The notes under the pieces are model-generated. The model was not told where the DNA came from. It saw only the letters and a program-made list of their open reading frames with translations, and did no database searches. A stretch of DNA of 64,000 nucleotides from Bactrocera neohumeralis (lineage: Eukaryota; Arthropoda; Insecta; Diptera; Tephritidae): assembly GCF_024586455.1 (NCBI RefSeq), contig NC_065920.1:77182215-77246214 (forward strand), read 5' to 3'. This document shows, piece by piece, positions 1 to 14,500 of this stretch (position 1 is its first letter; each line of letters starts with the position of its first letter). The translations under genes and the position numbers were made by a program.

Positions 1-841
1 TATACAAATAAAAATATTAAGAGGTCTAAGCGGTTATTGGTAAACATTTGATAACTTCATTTAAATAAATTATTTTGTTGGCAATAAAATAATACACAAA
101 ATAAATACTATAAACTTATAATTAACTTAAGTGATGTGAAATGAGGCGAAGAATTAACGAAGAAATTAATGGCAAGTGATGTGTGGTGCTAAGTGAGCGA
201 AAAATATTGCCGAAAACAATAAGAAAATGCATAGTTATTGTAAATAAACAAAACAAAGCGCAATAGCTAATAAATACATTTTTAAATTTAGTAAAAATTT
301 TAGTTTCAGCACCCACTTCACTTCGACAGAGCATATGCACGAAGGCGCCGAGAAATAATGAATTAGAATAAATAGTTTAAATTATATGGCTGTTTACAAT
401 TATTAATTATACGCTTTTTATTACAGTTGCATAATAAATAATCACTTCACTTCAAGCTTTTTAGAATTTAGTATGAAATTAAATGAACAGAGCTGCCAAC
501 TAATCTTCTACTTCTATGCTGTCTTTATTTTATTGACACTAAATGGCATTGCCGTATTCAAAAACCTATTATTTAGTGACAATTTTTTCAAGATCACGAT
601 TTAGAGAGCACGAATTCATTGCACGGTTTGTAAATGCACAAAAATATGAGAGACCGCTATGTAGCAAAAATATATATTAATATATTTCAATGTACATATG
701 TACATACCTGCACTTTACCGAGACCAATCAATAAAGCTAAACTTGCTTCGAAAACACTTTCTTACCGGTAAATTATTAAGTAAAGGGTAAACGTTTATAT
801 CGAGCCTCCTGTTACTTTTGTTTTTGCCTAACTGCAAATGA
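1..841. other. 3' flank of the EPT1 gene; no gene seen
   Basis: AT-rich sequence with short ORFs that look like chance. A canonical AATAAA poly(A) signal for the minus-strand gene reads at 847-842, about 50 bases past its stop codon. A palindromic ACATATGT-type motif sits near 690-710. Nothing else can be supported. Confidence 0.6.
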
Positions 842-897
842 TTTATTTTTGCATTTGCATAAGCACACTTGTCTTTTTTTTGGTTTGGTTGCATTGT

Positions 898-3800
898 TTA
901 GTCGGTTTTCTCCATGTCACGCAGACGTACGTCTTGGGCATTTCGAACGGCTGGTTCCCGCTTATTCACGCTGAAGCAAATGCGATTGAAATGCTCGCAC
1001 ATTTCGTTCACCACATTTGTGCCGTAATGCCAGTGTGTTAGTGTGGTGACGACGAATAGAACATAGAGCATTAGACGCTCGAGTAGCGGTATCCATAAGC
1101 CAATGCCCACGAAGACCAAGAATATTGGCATCATATAATGAAACACATCACAACGCGTATTGGACATTTGCGCCACAATCAGACGGCACTTAGGGGGAGA
1201 AGAGAGAAATGTTATTAGCTTAATGAAATTTTGCAAATATAAATATGTATATGTGTATTATCTTATCTTAGCTAATGACCTACATACGTAAGAGCGATTT
1301 TTTGAAGTGCCCAAATGGTGAACTTATCAGTTTGGTTTGAAAAGTTGCAAAAAAAAATATTATTATCGCACCTGTATGCGCAATAAGTGTTATTATATAC
1401 ATTTTTCAATGCTATTACAACAAAAAATCACATCATTCGTTTAGTCATCTAGTTAACCAGATAAGCCATAATTAACGCACTGCAGTTTTTATGATCAATG
1501 TTATTGTAAATATATATGTATACCCTGAACAGGTTATATATCGTCAACTAAAATGCAAAACAACGCATCATCAAAAAAATCGAAAATCGCGGTCAGATTT
1601 AATAACCAGTATATAACATTTTATAACCCGAACTCAAATTTTGTTTCAATACGAGTATGATAACCAAAATGTAACCATTTTGTGAGCAAAATGTAACCAT
1701 TTTATGGGTGTATGATAACCAAAATATATCCATTTTATAACTAAAATGTAACGATTTTATAAGTGTATGATAACCGAATTATATCCATTTTATAACCAAA
1801 ATGTAACTATTTATAGCCAATACTCAAATTTTTTTTCAATATGAACGGGTTTTAATATAACGTTTTTCCTTCACCTATAAATTTATTAAAAGTGATGTTA
1901 CATTATGTAGGTTGCCACGGTATTTGTAACCCAGTCTGAAATGTCGGATGCGTTATTAAATATATATCGGCGTAAAGCGCTGAATCGATCTAGTCATGTC
2001 CGTATGTCTGTAAATTTTTCACACGCCCGTTCCTCCGAAAGCTCATTTGTCAGAACCGCCGATATCGGATTACTATAGCATATAGCTGTCATACAAACTG
2101 ATTGATCAAAATCCAGTCTTTGTGTGAAAATCTTTTGGTAGCGCTATAATCTCCGAACAAATTGTTCAGATCGGGCAATTACAGCATATAGCTGATATGG
2201 AAACTATCCGATCAAACGTATTTCTTTGTATAGACTTTTTATTTAAGAAGGCATCCTCACAAAATTTTTCTCGAATTATCGTCTAATTAGAATATTGAGA
2301 AGGGTATTATAGCTTCGTTGCAGCCAAGATTAACGTTTTTTTGTTTTGATTTGAATTGTTTACTTTATGAACATAGTTGTATTAGTGTATAATGATAATA
2401 TGACAAGCAGTCATTTCAAATAGACTCAACAAATAGTGAAGCGTCGCAACGCGCAGCAGATAACATATCAGCAATTTCAGATCTAACACAAAACGTGAAA
2501 TTAATATAAAACTTAAACTATTTGCAATTCAAATGTCTACCTACACTACCTGAATGCAACACAGAAAACTGTTTAAACAAGGAATTGAACACGTCTTATT
2601 TCGTTGTGTCATTTAGGTCGAATATTTTGAGATTAGATTTTTGACTTCGCATTAACTGGGTGAAACAATTTAAAATATTGAATGATATCAGGAAAGGGTA
2701 TTGTGTGCGATTACTCCGCTCACTTGAAATACTTTCCATGAACAAAAAGAACCAACTATTTAAAGTGAAGGCATTTGTGAGCACATTTGCGTTTGCTATC
2801 ACTGAGTGATAAGATAAAGGTATTACTGCAATGCAAAACATATACATATTTTGAGGCTCTAAAAATCAATAGTAATCGTTTCAACTGTACGAATCATAAG
2901 TTAGCGCATACGCAATTAATTAAATATGAATCATTGGGAAATTTATATAAATCATTTGGGTCTAAGCAAATCGCTTCACATGGGACAGCTTTGCGTCACC
3001 GTCACAGCTAACATTTCTAACACTTCGTCACTATTTTGTTCCCATACTTACACTGATATTCGAGAATATTGTCCCACTCAGCAAAAACATAATACGTGGA
3101 TCTTTCTCCATGATATCATTCGGTGAGATGAAAGGCCACAGCATCATTATAACAAGGAATACCAAAAGTGGCCATAATGGACGCATTGCTTCACTGAAGC
3201 AACGCATTTTGCCCGTACGCTGCACGTATGAGCTATAAAATGAATAAAGTGTCATTAACGAACATACAAACAAAATATATATGCGACATTTGGCTTACTT
3301 GTACACATTAATTATCACCATCGGTGTATTGGCCATAGCGCTGATGTGCAAAACGAACTCCATCATATGTCCGAGCGTGATACCCATGGGTAGTGTGTGT
3401 TGCCAAAATTGATAGCCGAACCACCATGTCAACAGGTACATAGCTGTTGAACCCCACATGCTCAAATCGTAACCCCACGGTAAATACAGAACACCTGTAT
3501 TATACTTTTCCCAGTGAGAAACATAAAAATTGAAGAACACCATCCAGCATACGTAGTACATGCGTACAGGCGCCACAGAGTACTCGAGACTGCGGCCAAA
3601 AATGCTATACAGACATGTGGGTATCAGCACTGCAGTATACGAGTCGAGACCGTGATCGAAGAGTTCACCCAGCGGACCAGATAAACCAATGCGGCGTGCT
3701 TGTTTCCCATCAATGCCATCTAATGTGTAGGCCAAGAATATATTTACAGCACAGCATAACCACACCCAAGATGGTATGGGAGTAGTATTCGGTAAGCCAG

Positions 3801-4669
3801 AACTGGCGTAGAAATTCCAATCATAATAGGATAGAAGTAACAGATTTACTACTGTACAAAGGAAGCCAAGAAAGGTCATAACGTTTGGTGCCAGCCAACG
3901 GGGAAAGAACTGCAAATGATAGTAAGAAGATAACAACCGTTTATTATTGCATTAATAATTACAAGTCCTTACAAATTCCAACACAAATATAGTATTAGCA
4001 TAATATTATATATTAAGAATATAGTAGAAGTAGTATTTACATATCTACTTAGAAAAACATTTTGTTTGTTCCTAAAGAATTAATAGCATTCTATACACTT
4101 AAAGCTACAGCTGCACAATTTACTTTTCTTTCTTTATTTAAACGTATTGTTGTAGTACACATTTTCCACCATAATTATAATTTCTAATCACATGACATTG
4201 AGCTGTGTACATACGGCTTTTGTCCGCCAAGCGGTTTGTTTATGATTATTGATTTTCCTAACGCCAGTTAATTACTGCCCTCTGCCATAATTTTTTTGTT
4301 TTTGATAAATTGATTTTTTTTTCAATACCGGCGAAGGCTGGGTTTTGTTTAAGTCAAATATTTAAAAAATTGCAAACTTTTGCGCAAATTGAGCGATAAC
4401 AGAATTCAATTAAGCTGGTTTCTTTATAAGGTGCTGAACAGGTTTTCTATTGCTATTTCAACTTACTTTGACAGTCCAATTCCAGAATGGATGCATTACA
4501 TATACGCTCAGGGGTGAGGTATCACGCGCGCTGTACTGTAATTATTTATTTAATTATTATTTATATTTCAACAACATTTGTTATGTTAGGCACTTACTTT
4601 GTAGTTGTCAAAGCCATTCAGTTGTTCTTTTGTCAGGTATTTGTAATTCAATAACTCTTGTAACGTCAT
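898..4669 (-). CDS. EPT1: Ethanolamine phosphotransferase (EPT1/SELENOI family), 5 exons
   Basis: Transfers phosphoethanolamine from CDP-ethanolamine to diacylglycerol in the ER membrane, the last step of the Kennedy pathway to phosphatidylethanolamine. Coding exons (minus strand): 4669-4598, 4535-4467, 3909-3299, 3232-3052 and 1188-898. All have GT/AG borders and phases that join, giving 407 residues; human SELENOI has 397. The start MTLQELLNYKYLTKEQLNGF aligns with the human N-terminus. The CDP-alcohol phosphotransferase signature is complete: Asp111, Gly112, Asp114, Ala118, Arg119, Gly128, Asp132 and Asp136 (DGIDGKQARR, then GELFDHGLD). Several hydrophobic segments follow, with SHWEKYNTG and LPWGYD conserved. 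The C-terminus ends RDMEKTD and a TAA. No in-frame TGA occurs, so unlike the vertebrate protein it has no selenocysteine. A close alternative is the choline/ethanolamine enzyme CEPT1, but the N-terminus and SHWEKYNTG favour EPT1. Confidence 0.95.
1518..2335 (+). repeat. Dispersed repeat, TATACCCTG-to-core type, in an EPT1 intron
   Basis: It lies between the last two EPT1 exons. It starts with TATACCCTGAACAGG near 1519 and holds the core CTATAGCATATAGCTGTCAT near 2075 and a weaker second core near 2185. It closes around GGGTATTATAGCTTCGTTGC at 2304-2323. The same cores recur at 12.5, 22.5-22.7, 54.4 and 57.6 kb. From memory, near-identical repeats are common in tephritid genomes. No coding capacity is seen. 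Confidence 0.6.
1653..1815 (+). repeat. Tandem repeat, about 55 bp period, three copies
   Basis: The phrase GTATGATAACC recurs at about 1655, 1709 and 1764. Each time it is followed by one or two AAAATGTAACCATTTT-like half-units. The array is bracketed by two similar ACTCAAATTTTNTTTCAATA stretches near 1632 and 1821. It sits inside the dispersed repeat in the EPT1 intron. Confidence 0.75.
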
Positions 4670-6602
4670 TTTGACTTCGGATTGGGAAATGTGATTCTCT
4701 AACGCACTACAGCTGGACAAATCTGTCCCAGCACCGTCAAAAAGCTAGGAAGGGTCTACAAAAGAGTATTGCTGGTGTACGTTTGTTACGGAAGCGTTTA
4801 GTGCTTCAGTTAATTCATATAATCTGCACTATATTAGAGATGAATTTCAAACTGAAGCAAATTCAATTAAAAGGAATGTATGCAAATAGCTATAAACACA
4901 CGTCCCATTTATATTGTTACTGTTACAAGCTGTGTTTGCGCACACACACAAATAATAGGCGGCTTGGAATAATCAAGCAGTTCATAAAGATGCGTACAAA
5001 TCCGGCGAAGGACGGCTAATCAACAGCAGGTACGAGGGGTTAGCGCAACAATCCAGCGCTCACACACATAAACCGATGCAATGAATGTAGGCTTTTTCAC
5101 TAATCTAAATTCACAATATTTCACTTGTTCTTAATCGATATTATTTAGAATTACATTTAGACGTTCTGTAGTGCAATTCAAAATTGATTTCGTGTTATAA
5201 AAAACCGGATTTATTGACGATTTTATTCATCTAATTAAAAAGAAAAATGCGTACGTAATATACCCCACCGCAAAATCGAAATCGTGCAATTCACAAGAAA
5301 ATACAACACACGACAACACGATCGCCCGCAAAACCCGTGAACAAATGAGTGGAAATCAATTTTTTCCTGCTGCAAGCAACGCGGCGATTTTTGACACTTC
5401 GCTTAAAATCAACTGAGTGGAGAGAGCAAATGCCGCTTGAGTGCTGTCAAAATAACGAAGAGCATGGCCACAACAGTGCTTTTCAAACTGTATTTGGTGT
5501 AGTATGCTAAATATATGGCATGTTATATGTATATCTCCAGTAATATTTTTTTAGAACCTACGGTGCAACGCATGGTTAATGTACGCTATTTATTTAAAAA
5601 CAAAAATATAAACGGTAAATAAATATAGATATTACTATAAACAATATTATTTTTTGAAATAACCATTACATATTTCGTGCGCAATAAAACAATGATTATT
5701 AATTTTGATTTTTGATTTATTTATTCAATGAATACTTTATTGATTTTTTCATCACTTTGTGTAGCTAAATTGAATTCGTATAAGTTTTCGCTTTATGTAT
5801 CTTTCTAGTGTAGTTTTGGATGGTTTTTTTAATCATTTGGACGCAATATAAAACTTATTATAAAATTTGTTAGGTTTCACTTAAAAAACAAAGTATAAAT
5901 TTGTGTTAGTATAAAAGTTAACAACTTAGGAATACAATTACCATTTTAACTAAGCAGAACAAACTTATTTTAAGAAATATTTTTATAAATTAACAGTAAT
6001 TTAATTTAAAGGATTTTCTAGACTATACTATAGGTATATACATACTCACTGGTTTACAAAAACACATTGTTTAAATTCGATTATAAAACTCATTAAGTAA
6101 CTGCAAATTGTAAAAATAGAATATGTACATATGTAGTATATGCATTCTTACAAAAGCGGTTATAATTAACTTTTTGGTTGTTTTAAAAACGTCTTTTACG
6201 CTTTCGAGAATTATTTTTAACGTATTTTGCACAAATCCCTAATTAAAGTTTACGTATATATTTATGTATAAGTTCTCAGTTGCGCCTGTATGGGTGTAAA
6301 CACTTATTTCGCGTAGTTATAAGTTATAACAGAATTCATTTAACGATTACTAAATCCGATGAATGAAGGCTTTCAATACATCCCTTTGAATGCGAAATTT
6401 CAAAATAATCCTTTGTTTTTTATAATTTTTTTCTTGTTGCCTACCTTTTTGAAATTGTTTTAGTGAGTGTTTAATTGCCGGCACTCAGCACTGCAACTCT
6501 TCCATTGAAGGGTAGTTAATAATTCGCTTTCTAAACTTCATGTAAACTACATAGGTTTGTATGTATGTGTTTGCTACTACTAAAATTCGCTAAACATTAA
6601 AG
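4670..6602. other. EPT1 5' flank and Cep104 3' flank
   Basis: Intergenic. The EPT1-proximal part contains AATCGATA at about 5134-5141, a near match to the fly DRE promoter element (TATCGATA), which is common at housekeeping promoters. From about 5.5 to 6.6 kb the sequence is very AT-rich and probably holds the Cep104 3' UTR. An ATTAAA variant poly(A) signal reads on the minus strand near 6470. No coding ORF is supported. Confidence 0.5.
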
Positions 6603-9600
6603 TTAGTTTGATTTTTTTGCACGGCGTCTAGTGTTGCCAGGACAACCTGTAGAGCTGAGTAAGTGTAACTTCCAGCCACCATCCAGTGGCAGATGTACAT
6701 CATCGTGGCACAGTGGGCAACGCGCAGCACCTGTCTTCAATTCTGTAAAATAAGCATACATACAAACATATTCCACTACTATACAAATTTTAAATTTCAC
6801 AAAATGCTAGCATACCGCGGCAATAGTCTTCCATTTGATGCAAGTCATACAACTGCTTGTGCACCGACTCGGTGCAGCGTTCACACATCACATAGCTATC
6901 CTTGGCCTCGCATTCCTCTATAAAACATATCAATAAAAGTACATTGAATGAGAGCTTCTAGCAGGCTTCGACAGTTTTTCAGTACATACTTGTGAGATGA
7001 TAATTTAAGGCCGCCACTTCCAGTACTTGACTGCATTGAGGGCACTTGGTTAGGAAAGGACAGGACTTCCAGTAGTGTCGATCCAATTGAGACTGATCGC
7101 TGCTGCTGCAGCACCAATCGCAAAACGGGCAATGGCTGAAAAGGTAATAAGAGCATTGCATATAGTATGAAGGCATTCAATAGTTATATTACAAGAGATA
7201 TCTAGGGTTATGCTTATTTCTACTTAATCCATTTTTTAACCCTTGAAGCTCAGTGGTTCACGTCATGTGGAGCTTTTATAAATACGTAATTGAGAGTTAA
7301 CGGTGGTAACATAATCCTTACAGCGGATCGATACTCTAGGTATAACGCCACTCCTAGAGGCCTCTGACTACACATTCCTGTTTACATTATATTTTATTTT
7401 ATAATACTCACATCAAATCGGGTGGTTCTTCTAATGATTCCGAATTTGAGTTCGAATTTGATCCCTTCCTGGAGTTGCTTGCAGATATCATCGAACGCTT
7501 CAGTTGCTCATTGTATTGCTGTTTGCCATTGCAGTTAGAAAATGTGCCTACCAGTCCACCGGTACTGCCACTACTTACTCCGTTACCTCCGCCACTGCTA
7601 CCACTCGCATAACCATTCGTGCCGCCAAGCGCATGGCCGCTTTTACTTTTCAGTATGCGCGTCTCAGAGCGACGCATCGGACTGGACTGCAGATCCGGTG
7701 ATTTTGTGCTATACATATAACCATAAGGACTGCTGCGGCTGTCGCTGCCACTACCAGCACCACCACCACCGCAGCTACTACCGCCAGCGCTGCCCGTGGC
7801 TTGCTGCAAGTGCTCCAAATCATTGCGACCACGGTTTGGTGGTGGCGTTATTGGATCACTGTTATTGTGTGCGGAGTATTTATTTGCTTCTAGCATTTCC
7901 TTCTTACGCTCCAAATCCAACTTATCGAATTCGGTGAACAATTGACGATAGAGCAGATTGCGTCTGGTTATGTCATCGTCCGGTGGTAGCTGCTTACGCA
8001 CTAGACGTGGATTAACTTTATATACCAGCAACAAAATACGTTCGGCCACCTTACGCACCGGCTCGGCGGGATGATGTATACCCGAGCAACCGCACTCGGA
8101 TAGTGCGCGGCAGGTTAAGCCGCTATGCTTATCGGTGCCGATGCCTTGACTCAGTACCAATTGTTCCAGCATTTGCATGCGACTAAGCGCCAACCGTGGA
8201 TGTGTGCCCGAACTAACGCTACGTGAAAGCGCTGGCGCCACCAGATGCTGCTCGATCACCTCTGGACAAGCGGCAATACTAAGTATGGTGTGTTGGGCCA
8301 AAGTGTGGATACGCGCTGATGGATCACCAGACTTGGCTAAAAGTTCGGGCAGCAAACGGTCGACGCAACGGGCCACTTCACTTTGTGACACACGTCTAGG
8401 CACATATTCGAGAAAGAGCACGCGTACAGTTTCGGTGGCTTGACTGAACACCGAGTAGACAGCGTCGCGTACCGCACGGTGAAGCAGAAGCGCAGCACTG
8501 CGCGCCACCTTGTTAGGACCGGCCGTACTCTCGCTGCCCGAATTGTTTGCATGCGTATTCGACTGTTCGGCATCCACGCCCTTTAGAAAGTTACGCAAAC
8601 TAATCAAACCATCCTCACGATCCTGGAATTGACGCGAATAGAATTGTTCAACCTGCAAAAGAGAAGCCGATATTTTTTTGTGAAATGATAGTTAAAGGGA
8701 ATATTATTTTACGAGTATGTGGTCTTACCATATCATTGCCGAACACGAGAATCGGCAGTGCAGCCTGACGACGTTCGCGATCGTTTAAGCGCGAACGTCC
8801 GCGATTAGGATCGGCCTCCAATAGAGCAGTACCTTGACATTCCCTTAAAAATTCATTAGTATTCGAACTACCGTACGAGAGTGTAATGCAAATACATGTG
8901 ATGGGTACATTGCAACAAACACCGATATAGGATTTTTTCATACAGAAAATGCACAATTTTTATATAAAAAGAAAGGAAGAAGAAAAAACAGAAATCAACT
9001 AAAAGTACACCGAAATGTTTATGAGGTCGCCAGAGCATAATTTATACGCTACAATATACATATGTACAAGACTATTTTTACGGAATAAAATATATAAAAT
9101 GTCCCACAGCGAGTTGGACTAAGTGGTATTACGGGTAACATTTCTAGGTGTGTAACTCTAAGTGATATAGTAATGAATCGGATGAGTTTTAATCAAATAA
9201 GCGTCATGCATAAAACTTTCTATGAACTACAACTTATGAGATGATACGGAAATCTATTTGTAAAAAATTTAGACGAAGGGTCGAATTAGTGCTGTTCTGA
9301 AGCTACAGGCCTTCGGATTTTAATTTTTTATTAGGAATAATCGGCAATTCGAGCCGGACAATAAAACGGCCAAGCCATATTCGGCATTTCATATCAGCGG
9401 GCGGACCAAGTTCAACACTGTTACCACTTTTAAAAGAATTTAAATTCCTTTAAGATGATGCGTACTGGAAAGCTTTCATTCTTCCATTCACAGTATCTAA
9501 TTTTTCCTATATTATAGCAATAAATTCGTTGTGAAAATAAGTAATTCCTTCGACAAAACTGTTATAACTAATATTTCAGACACACTTTGGACCTCCGTCC

Positions 9601-11492
9601 GAAAAAGTGGAGATACTAAGGTGTGGAGTAGAAGGTCAGGTATCACAGAGAAACTTATCCATATAAGGTATCCACAGTACATGGCAGGTTGTCTTAGCAT
9701 TAGTTTGAGTTGAGTACTTCCTTAATCTACCACTACAATACTCTAAAATAAATTCTATACTATTTACGACCACGCACTAGAACACCATTAAACTTACTGT
9801 CTCAACGCCGGTACAGCGCGCTCTTCATAATCTTCATAGGAATTTCGGGGCGCACTTTTGTTTCTGCGGCGCAACGAACCTTGACGGCTGGACATGGGCG
9901 AACTATGTCGACTGGGACTACGTCCTTTCCCCAACTTGGGCGAAACAGGTATGTCGTCGTGTGATTTCCGCAGATTCGCATTTGATGAGAGTGAGAGAGT
10001 ATCATTTGCATGAGTTTGTGCTATACCAGCTGGTGCAGAATTGGTAGTACCACCACAACCGCCACCGCCGCTCGAACTACAACCATCCAGGGAGGAACGA
10101 TCGTCTTGTACGCTCTTCGGGCTCATTGTGCTTGTTTGGTAGTGCGCTTCGGCTAGCGCTTGTGCGACGTCTTGCAGGCTTGGCGCAGGTGGCAATATCG
10201 GTTTGCTGGCATACACTTCGCTGGCCAAATCATTAGAAGCATTTAAGCCGTTCGCTTCCAGTAAATCCTTGACCAACAGGTGTTTTAACACTACTGACTT
10301 GTACATTTCGATTTGCTCTTTCCGCAGCTTGGCGGTAGTGAAATCCTCCTGTTGCACCGCCTGACGTTTAGCCAACGCGTAACGGCCCAAACGCTCCCCA
10401 GCCGTGCGAAGCGCTGTCATACAAAGTTTCAGCTTGCGCGCATACTCAAAACGTTCTGCGCCGACCGCCTGCAATTTCTTTTCCTCCATTTCACGTATAA
10501 TCTCCGCAATAGACTCCTCGACATACATCGAAAAAAGCAGATCATCGCATATGGAAACCAAAGCTGGCTCAGCCGCAGACCCAGTCGGAGCCACTAAGTC
10601 GGTATTGTTTTGCTCATTGCTTATAGCAGCAGCGCCGTTGCCATTGCCGCCGGCGTTTTGCGACTCTGCTTGCGCAGCACTTTCTGCCGCTGCAACCGTT
10701 ACATTCCTATCCAACTCTTCGCCCAAGACGTTGACCGCAATCAGAGCAACTTGTTCGTCCGGATTGTAGTCGTTGCGATGTGCGCCGCTCAGACGTAGCT
10801 TTAGATGTGTACCGCGTCGCGGATTCACCGATACGCTTTGCAATTCACGTGACTTGTAATTGGTGGCCGCGTTGTCGGAGAGCGCGACAAAGCCGAGAAA
10901 ATCGAAGCACTGTGAGGATGGTGTGCTCGGTATGCCCTTTGGCGAGTAGTGCAGCCATAGCTCAACTTTCTCAGCTGATTGAAGAATTAAAAAAGAGGAT
11001 GTTGAGTTGAATTTTTTATTAAAATTATTTAAGGATAGGATAACTTACGAATATGGAACTGATGCGCTAAGATTTGTATTCGACATATCTTCGCTGGTCG
11101 GTGGAAACGCAGTACGATGTCATGTGGTGTGATGGTGTTACCGGGAGCGCTACGCCAGCCATGTACTGTCGGACCATGTGTGTTGAGTTCGCTAGCAGGA
11201 AAGGCGGGGTCTTCATCTAAACGAGAAAGAGAAATGGAAAAATGTTAGAATAGTTGCATAGTTTTAGGCGTTTAGCGTGTATATGTTAATCCTTTAGATT
11301 AACAACTTTGAAATTAATAAAAATGACCTCCAACACATTATAGACTATTAATAAAGCAAATACCGCAGGCTCGGCATTTTTTCATGAAATCGCTGTCGAA
11401 TTAATTATGCATCGTCAGTTGCCTTTATGAGCCTTATTTGCATAATTAAATTGATAACACCTTTTATTATACATTTCGATATACATACAAAC

Positions 11493-11523
<31 letters not shown>

Positions 11524-14500
11524 TATGTATATTTAAATACGTAGTCATTTTGATTTGCTCAACATGAGAACAATACTCTTAAGTAGCAGCTGAGCCTACA
11601 TTCTCTGGCTGAGCGCCTTGCCCGTAAATGACTCCAAAATTGAGACACATAAACTCAATGAACAACAACAAGGTTAACAAACAAACAACAAATGAGTTGA
11701 GTGACAACATATGTACATATGTATATAGCGAGAACAAAACAAAGTCATAAAAGCAGAGTAAACGAGTTTTCGAATCCAAGTAACATAAATACTACTACTA
11801 TATGTAAATATGCTTGTGCGGAGAGATGCATATAGAGATGCCACGTACGTTTGAGTAAGCAGGTTTCCAAATTAGGGAAGTAATAACCCAATAGAACATT
11901 TTTATTATTTTTTTATTTCTAACTATTTCAAGCTAATTCTAAAATATTTAATACGGGATCAGTTATTAGTACATTTTTAAAAATGCGTGATTCAGAATTT
12001 ATGTTTTATATACCATTTATATGTAAGTATGTACATATACATATATTGCCCCATAGTGCCTAGATGGAAAGTAATGAAAAATCAAGCAAAGACTCACCGA
12101 ATACAATGAGTAAGTTGGAGATTCTAATACCAAATGAACTAAAATGATTATGTAATTATTCTTTAAAAACTTAATTTTTCCACTTCATTGTAATTTTTTT
12201 CAAACAGAAAGAAAACACCGAAACTTAAATATCAAGAGTGGCAACCCGTAAGCTCACACTATTAAATGATGGACCTCATTCATACATATACTTAGACAAC
12301 CCCAGTAAGAAATGTGTTACGAAGAGCAATGCACTATTAATTTTTCGTATCAACGTATTGAAACAGAAACGCTTTAGAAGAAAATGCAAAGTGTGAACTC
12401 AAAAAATTATATATAAAACCTTCAGAAACAAGAACATAAAAGAAAACGAGAAAAAAAGTTGAGTTAAGTTATAATACACTTCACAAATCGGGCAGTTTAT
12501 ACGGCAGCTATATACTATAGTGACTCGATCTGACAATTCTTTTGGAGATTGCACAGATCCTTTGAACAATAACTTACATATACAAAATTTGATGAAGAAA
12601 TCTCGTCAAATGAAAAAGTTTTTCATACAAGCACTTGAACCCGATCATTCGATTTGCGGTGATTCAAAAACACAACTCTACGGGCGGTAGAAAGCCTAAA
12701 AAAGCGGTGGAAAGATCATTGAAGACATATTTCGTACTGGACGACCTTCGTCGTCTTAACCTGCTGAAAATATTAAAAAAGTAAAAGATATAGTGCTTGA
12801 AAATCGTCAGGCAAGTGTTAGGGAGGTTTTAGAAGAACTCAACGTCTCTCATGAGTTCCAAAGATTTTGGTGGGTATTTTGGGTATGAAACGCGATCTTG
12901 CTCGACTAGTCCGGATAGAGTGAAATTTTTTTTCAAAAATACCACGATTGTAACCGACTTTAGAGTACCATCGATCAACTACCGTATTCACTAGATTTTC
13001 ATCTAAAAAGTTTTTATTAAAAATGTTTCGAGGAACGGAAAAATCGTTGGCATTGGTGTTTTACATCCGGTGGGGATTACTTTGAAGGCGACAAAATAAA
13101 TATTTATGAATAATTAAATATTTTGCGTTTTATTTACAATACGGTTACTTTTTTGTCACAATGTATAGTGTATACAGTCCCTGTCGTATACCCGTAGTAT
13201 GTACATAATTGAGACAAAATAAAATGGAAATTAAAAATTTGTGCTACAGTTAATTTACCGTTCCTTTCTTATCTTCTAAAGTCAACAAATTGGGTCAATG
13301 CTCTCACTAGTTTATTTTACACTAGTTCAAGCTCTCCCTACAGGGTATGCATGCATTATGCTCTGACGTGTGCTTTTTTAGTTTTATTCGCACTGGCGCT
13401 CTTGATAATATGTCCCACCTCTTGCGTGCTCCACCACTTCATCCTACATCCAAACAGCTGAGCAGCAGGCAAGCACAAGTGTAGAATGAATATACTTAGA
13501 CATTTCGCACCGCGACACGTTAGTTACACTCAAAACACGGTTCACATCAGAATTAAACATAGTAAAGTGCTGACGAAAAACAAATATTTGACACGACAAA
13601 TTCATTTTTATGAAATAACTCTTATACTTAATTAAAAGTGCTTGCATAAAGTGAATTGTTTGCGCTTTTGTGGATCATAAAAGTCTAAAATGACAGCAAA
13701 AACTGATAAAGTGACTAATTCAGCAGCGCCGGCGAGCTTATCGTCGGGAAAAGCGTTCCACTCGATTTGGCTGCAGTTGCAAAGTCTCCTCAACACCATC
13801 AATCACATTTTGATCGCACTAGTTGGCCTCTACTTCACCGTCTTGGGACGCAGTCTAAACTTCCAAGACACCGCAATGCATGCCTTCCTAACCGTCATTG
13901 GGGTATGTAGGGGTGCGCAAGATTTTATAGATTAACGGCAGTTTTTATAACAGACGTACCGCGGTAGTTATCAGTTAACTTTTGTGATATTCATTTCAAA
14001 GCAGGCCAAAGTGCGCTAACCTTCGACTTCGTGTAGCTTCTAAGCGCCGTTTTCTCAATGTCAGTTAAGTTATGGTTAAAATAAAGGTTCTTTGCCGAAA
14101 AAAGGACTTTTGGTTAAGTTAGCCGGAAGTTAACTGACAGTTGGCTGCTAACCAGACATTGTGAAAACGGTTCTAAGCATGCATATCTTATCGAGTTATT
14201 GACTTTTATTATTTATGATAGCGATTAATTGAGTAAGACATGCGGTATACTTATTTGAGTTATCTCTTGACAGTTGTTTACGCTCTGTATGTATGTGCAA
14301 ACACATAAGTGTGTTAACAAATTTGTGTCTACTCATTTCAAATGTAATTGCATTATAAAAGCTTATAAAATTGGTATTATATGCTTATCGAAAACAATAT
14401 AATAGGTTGTCAAAAAAGTCTTGCGGTATTTTTGCTAGTTGGCGCTGAAAGCGCGTAGTTCTAGTTTTATTCGTCGCATCGGGTCATGCTATACCTTTTT

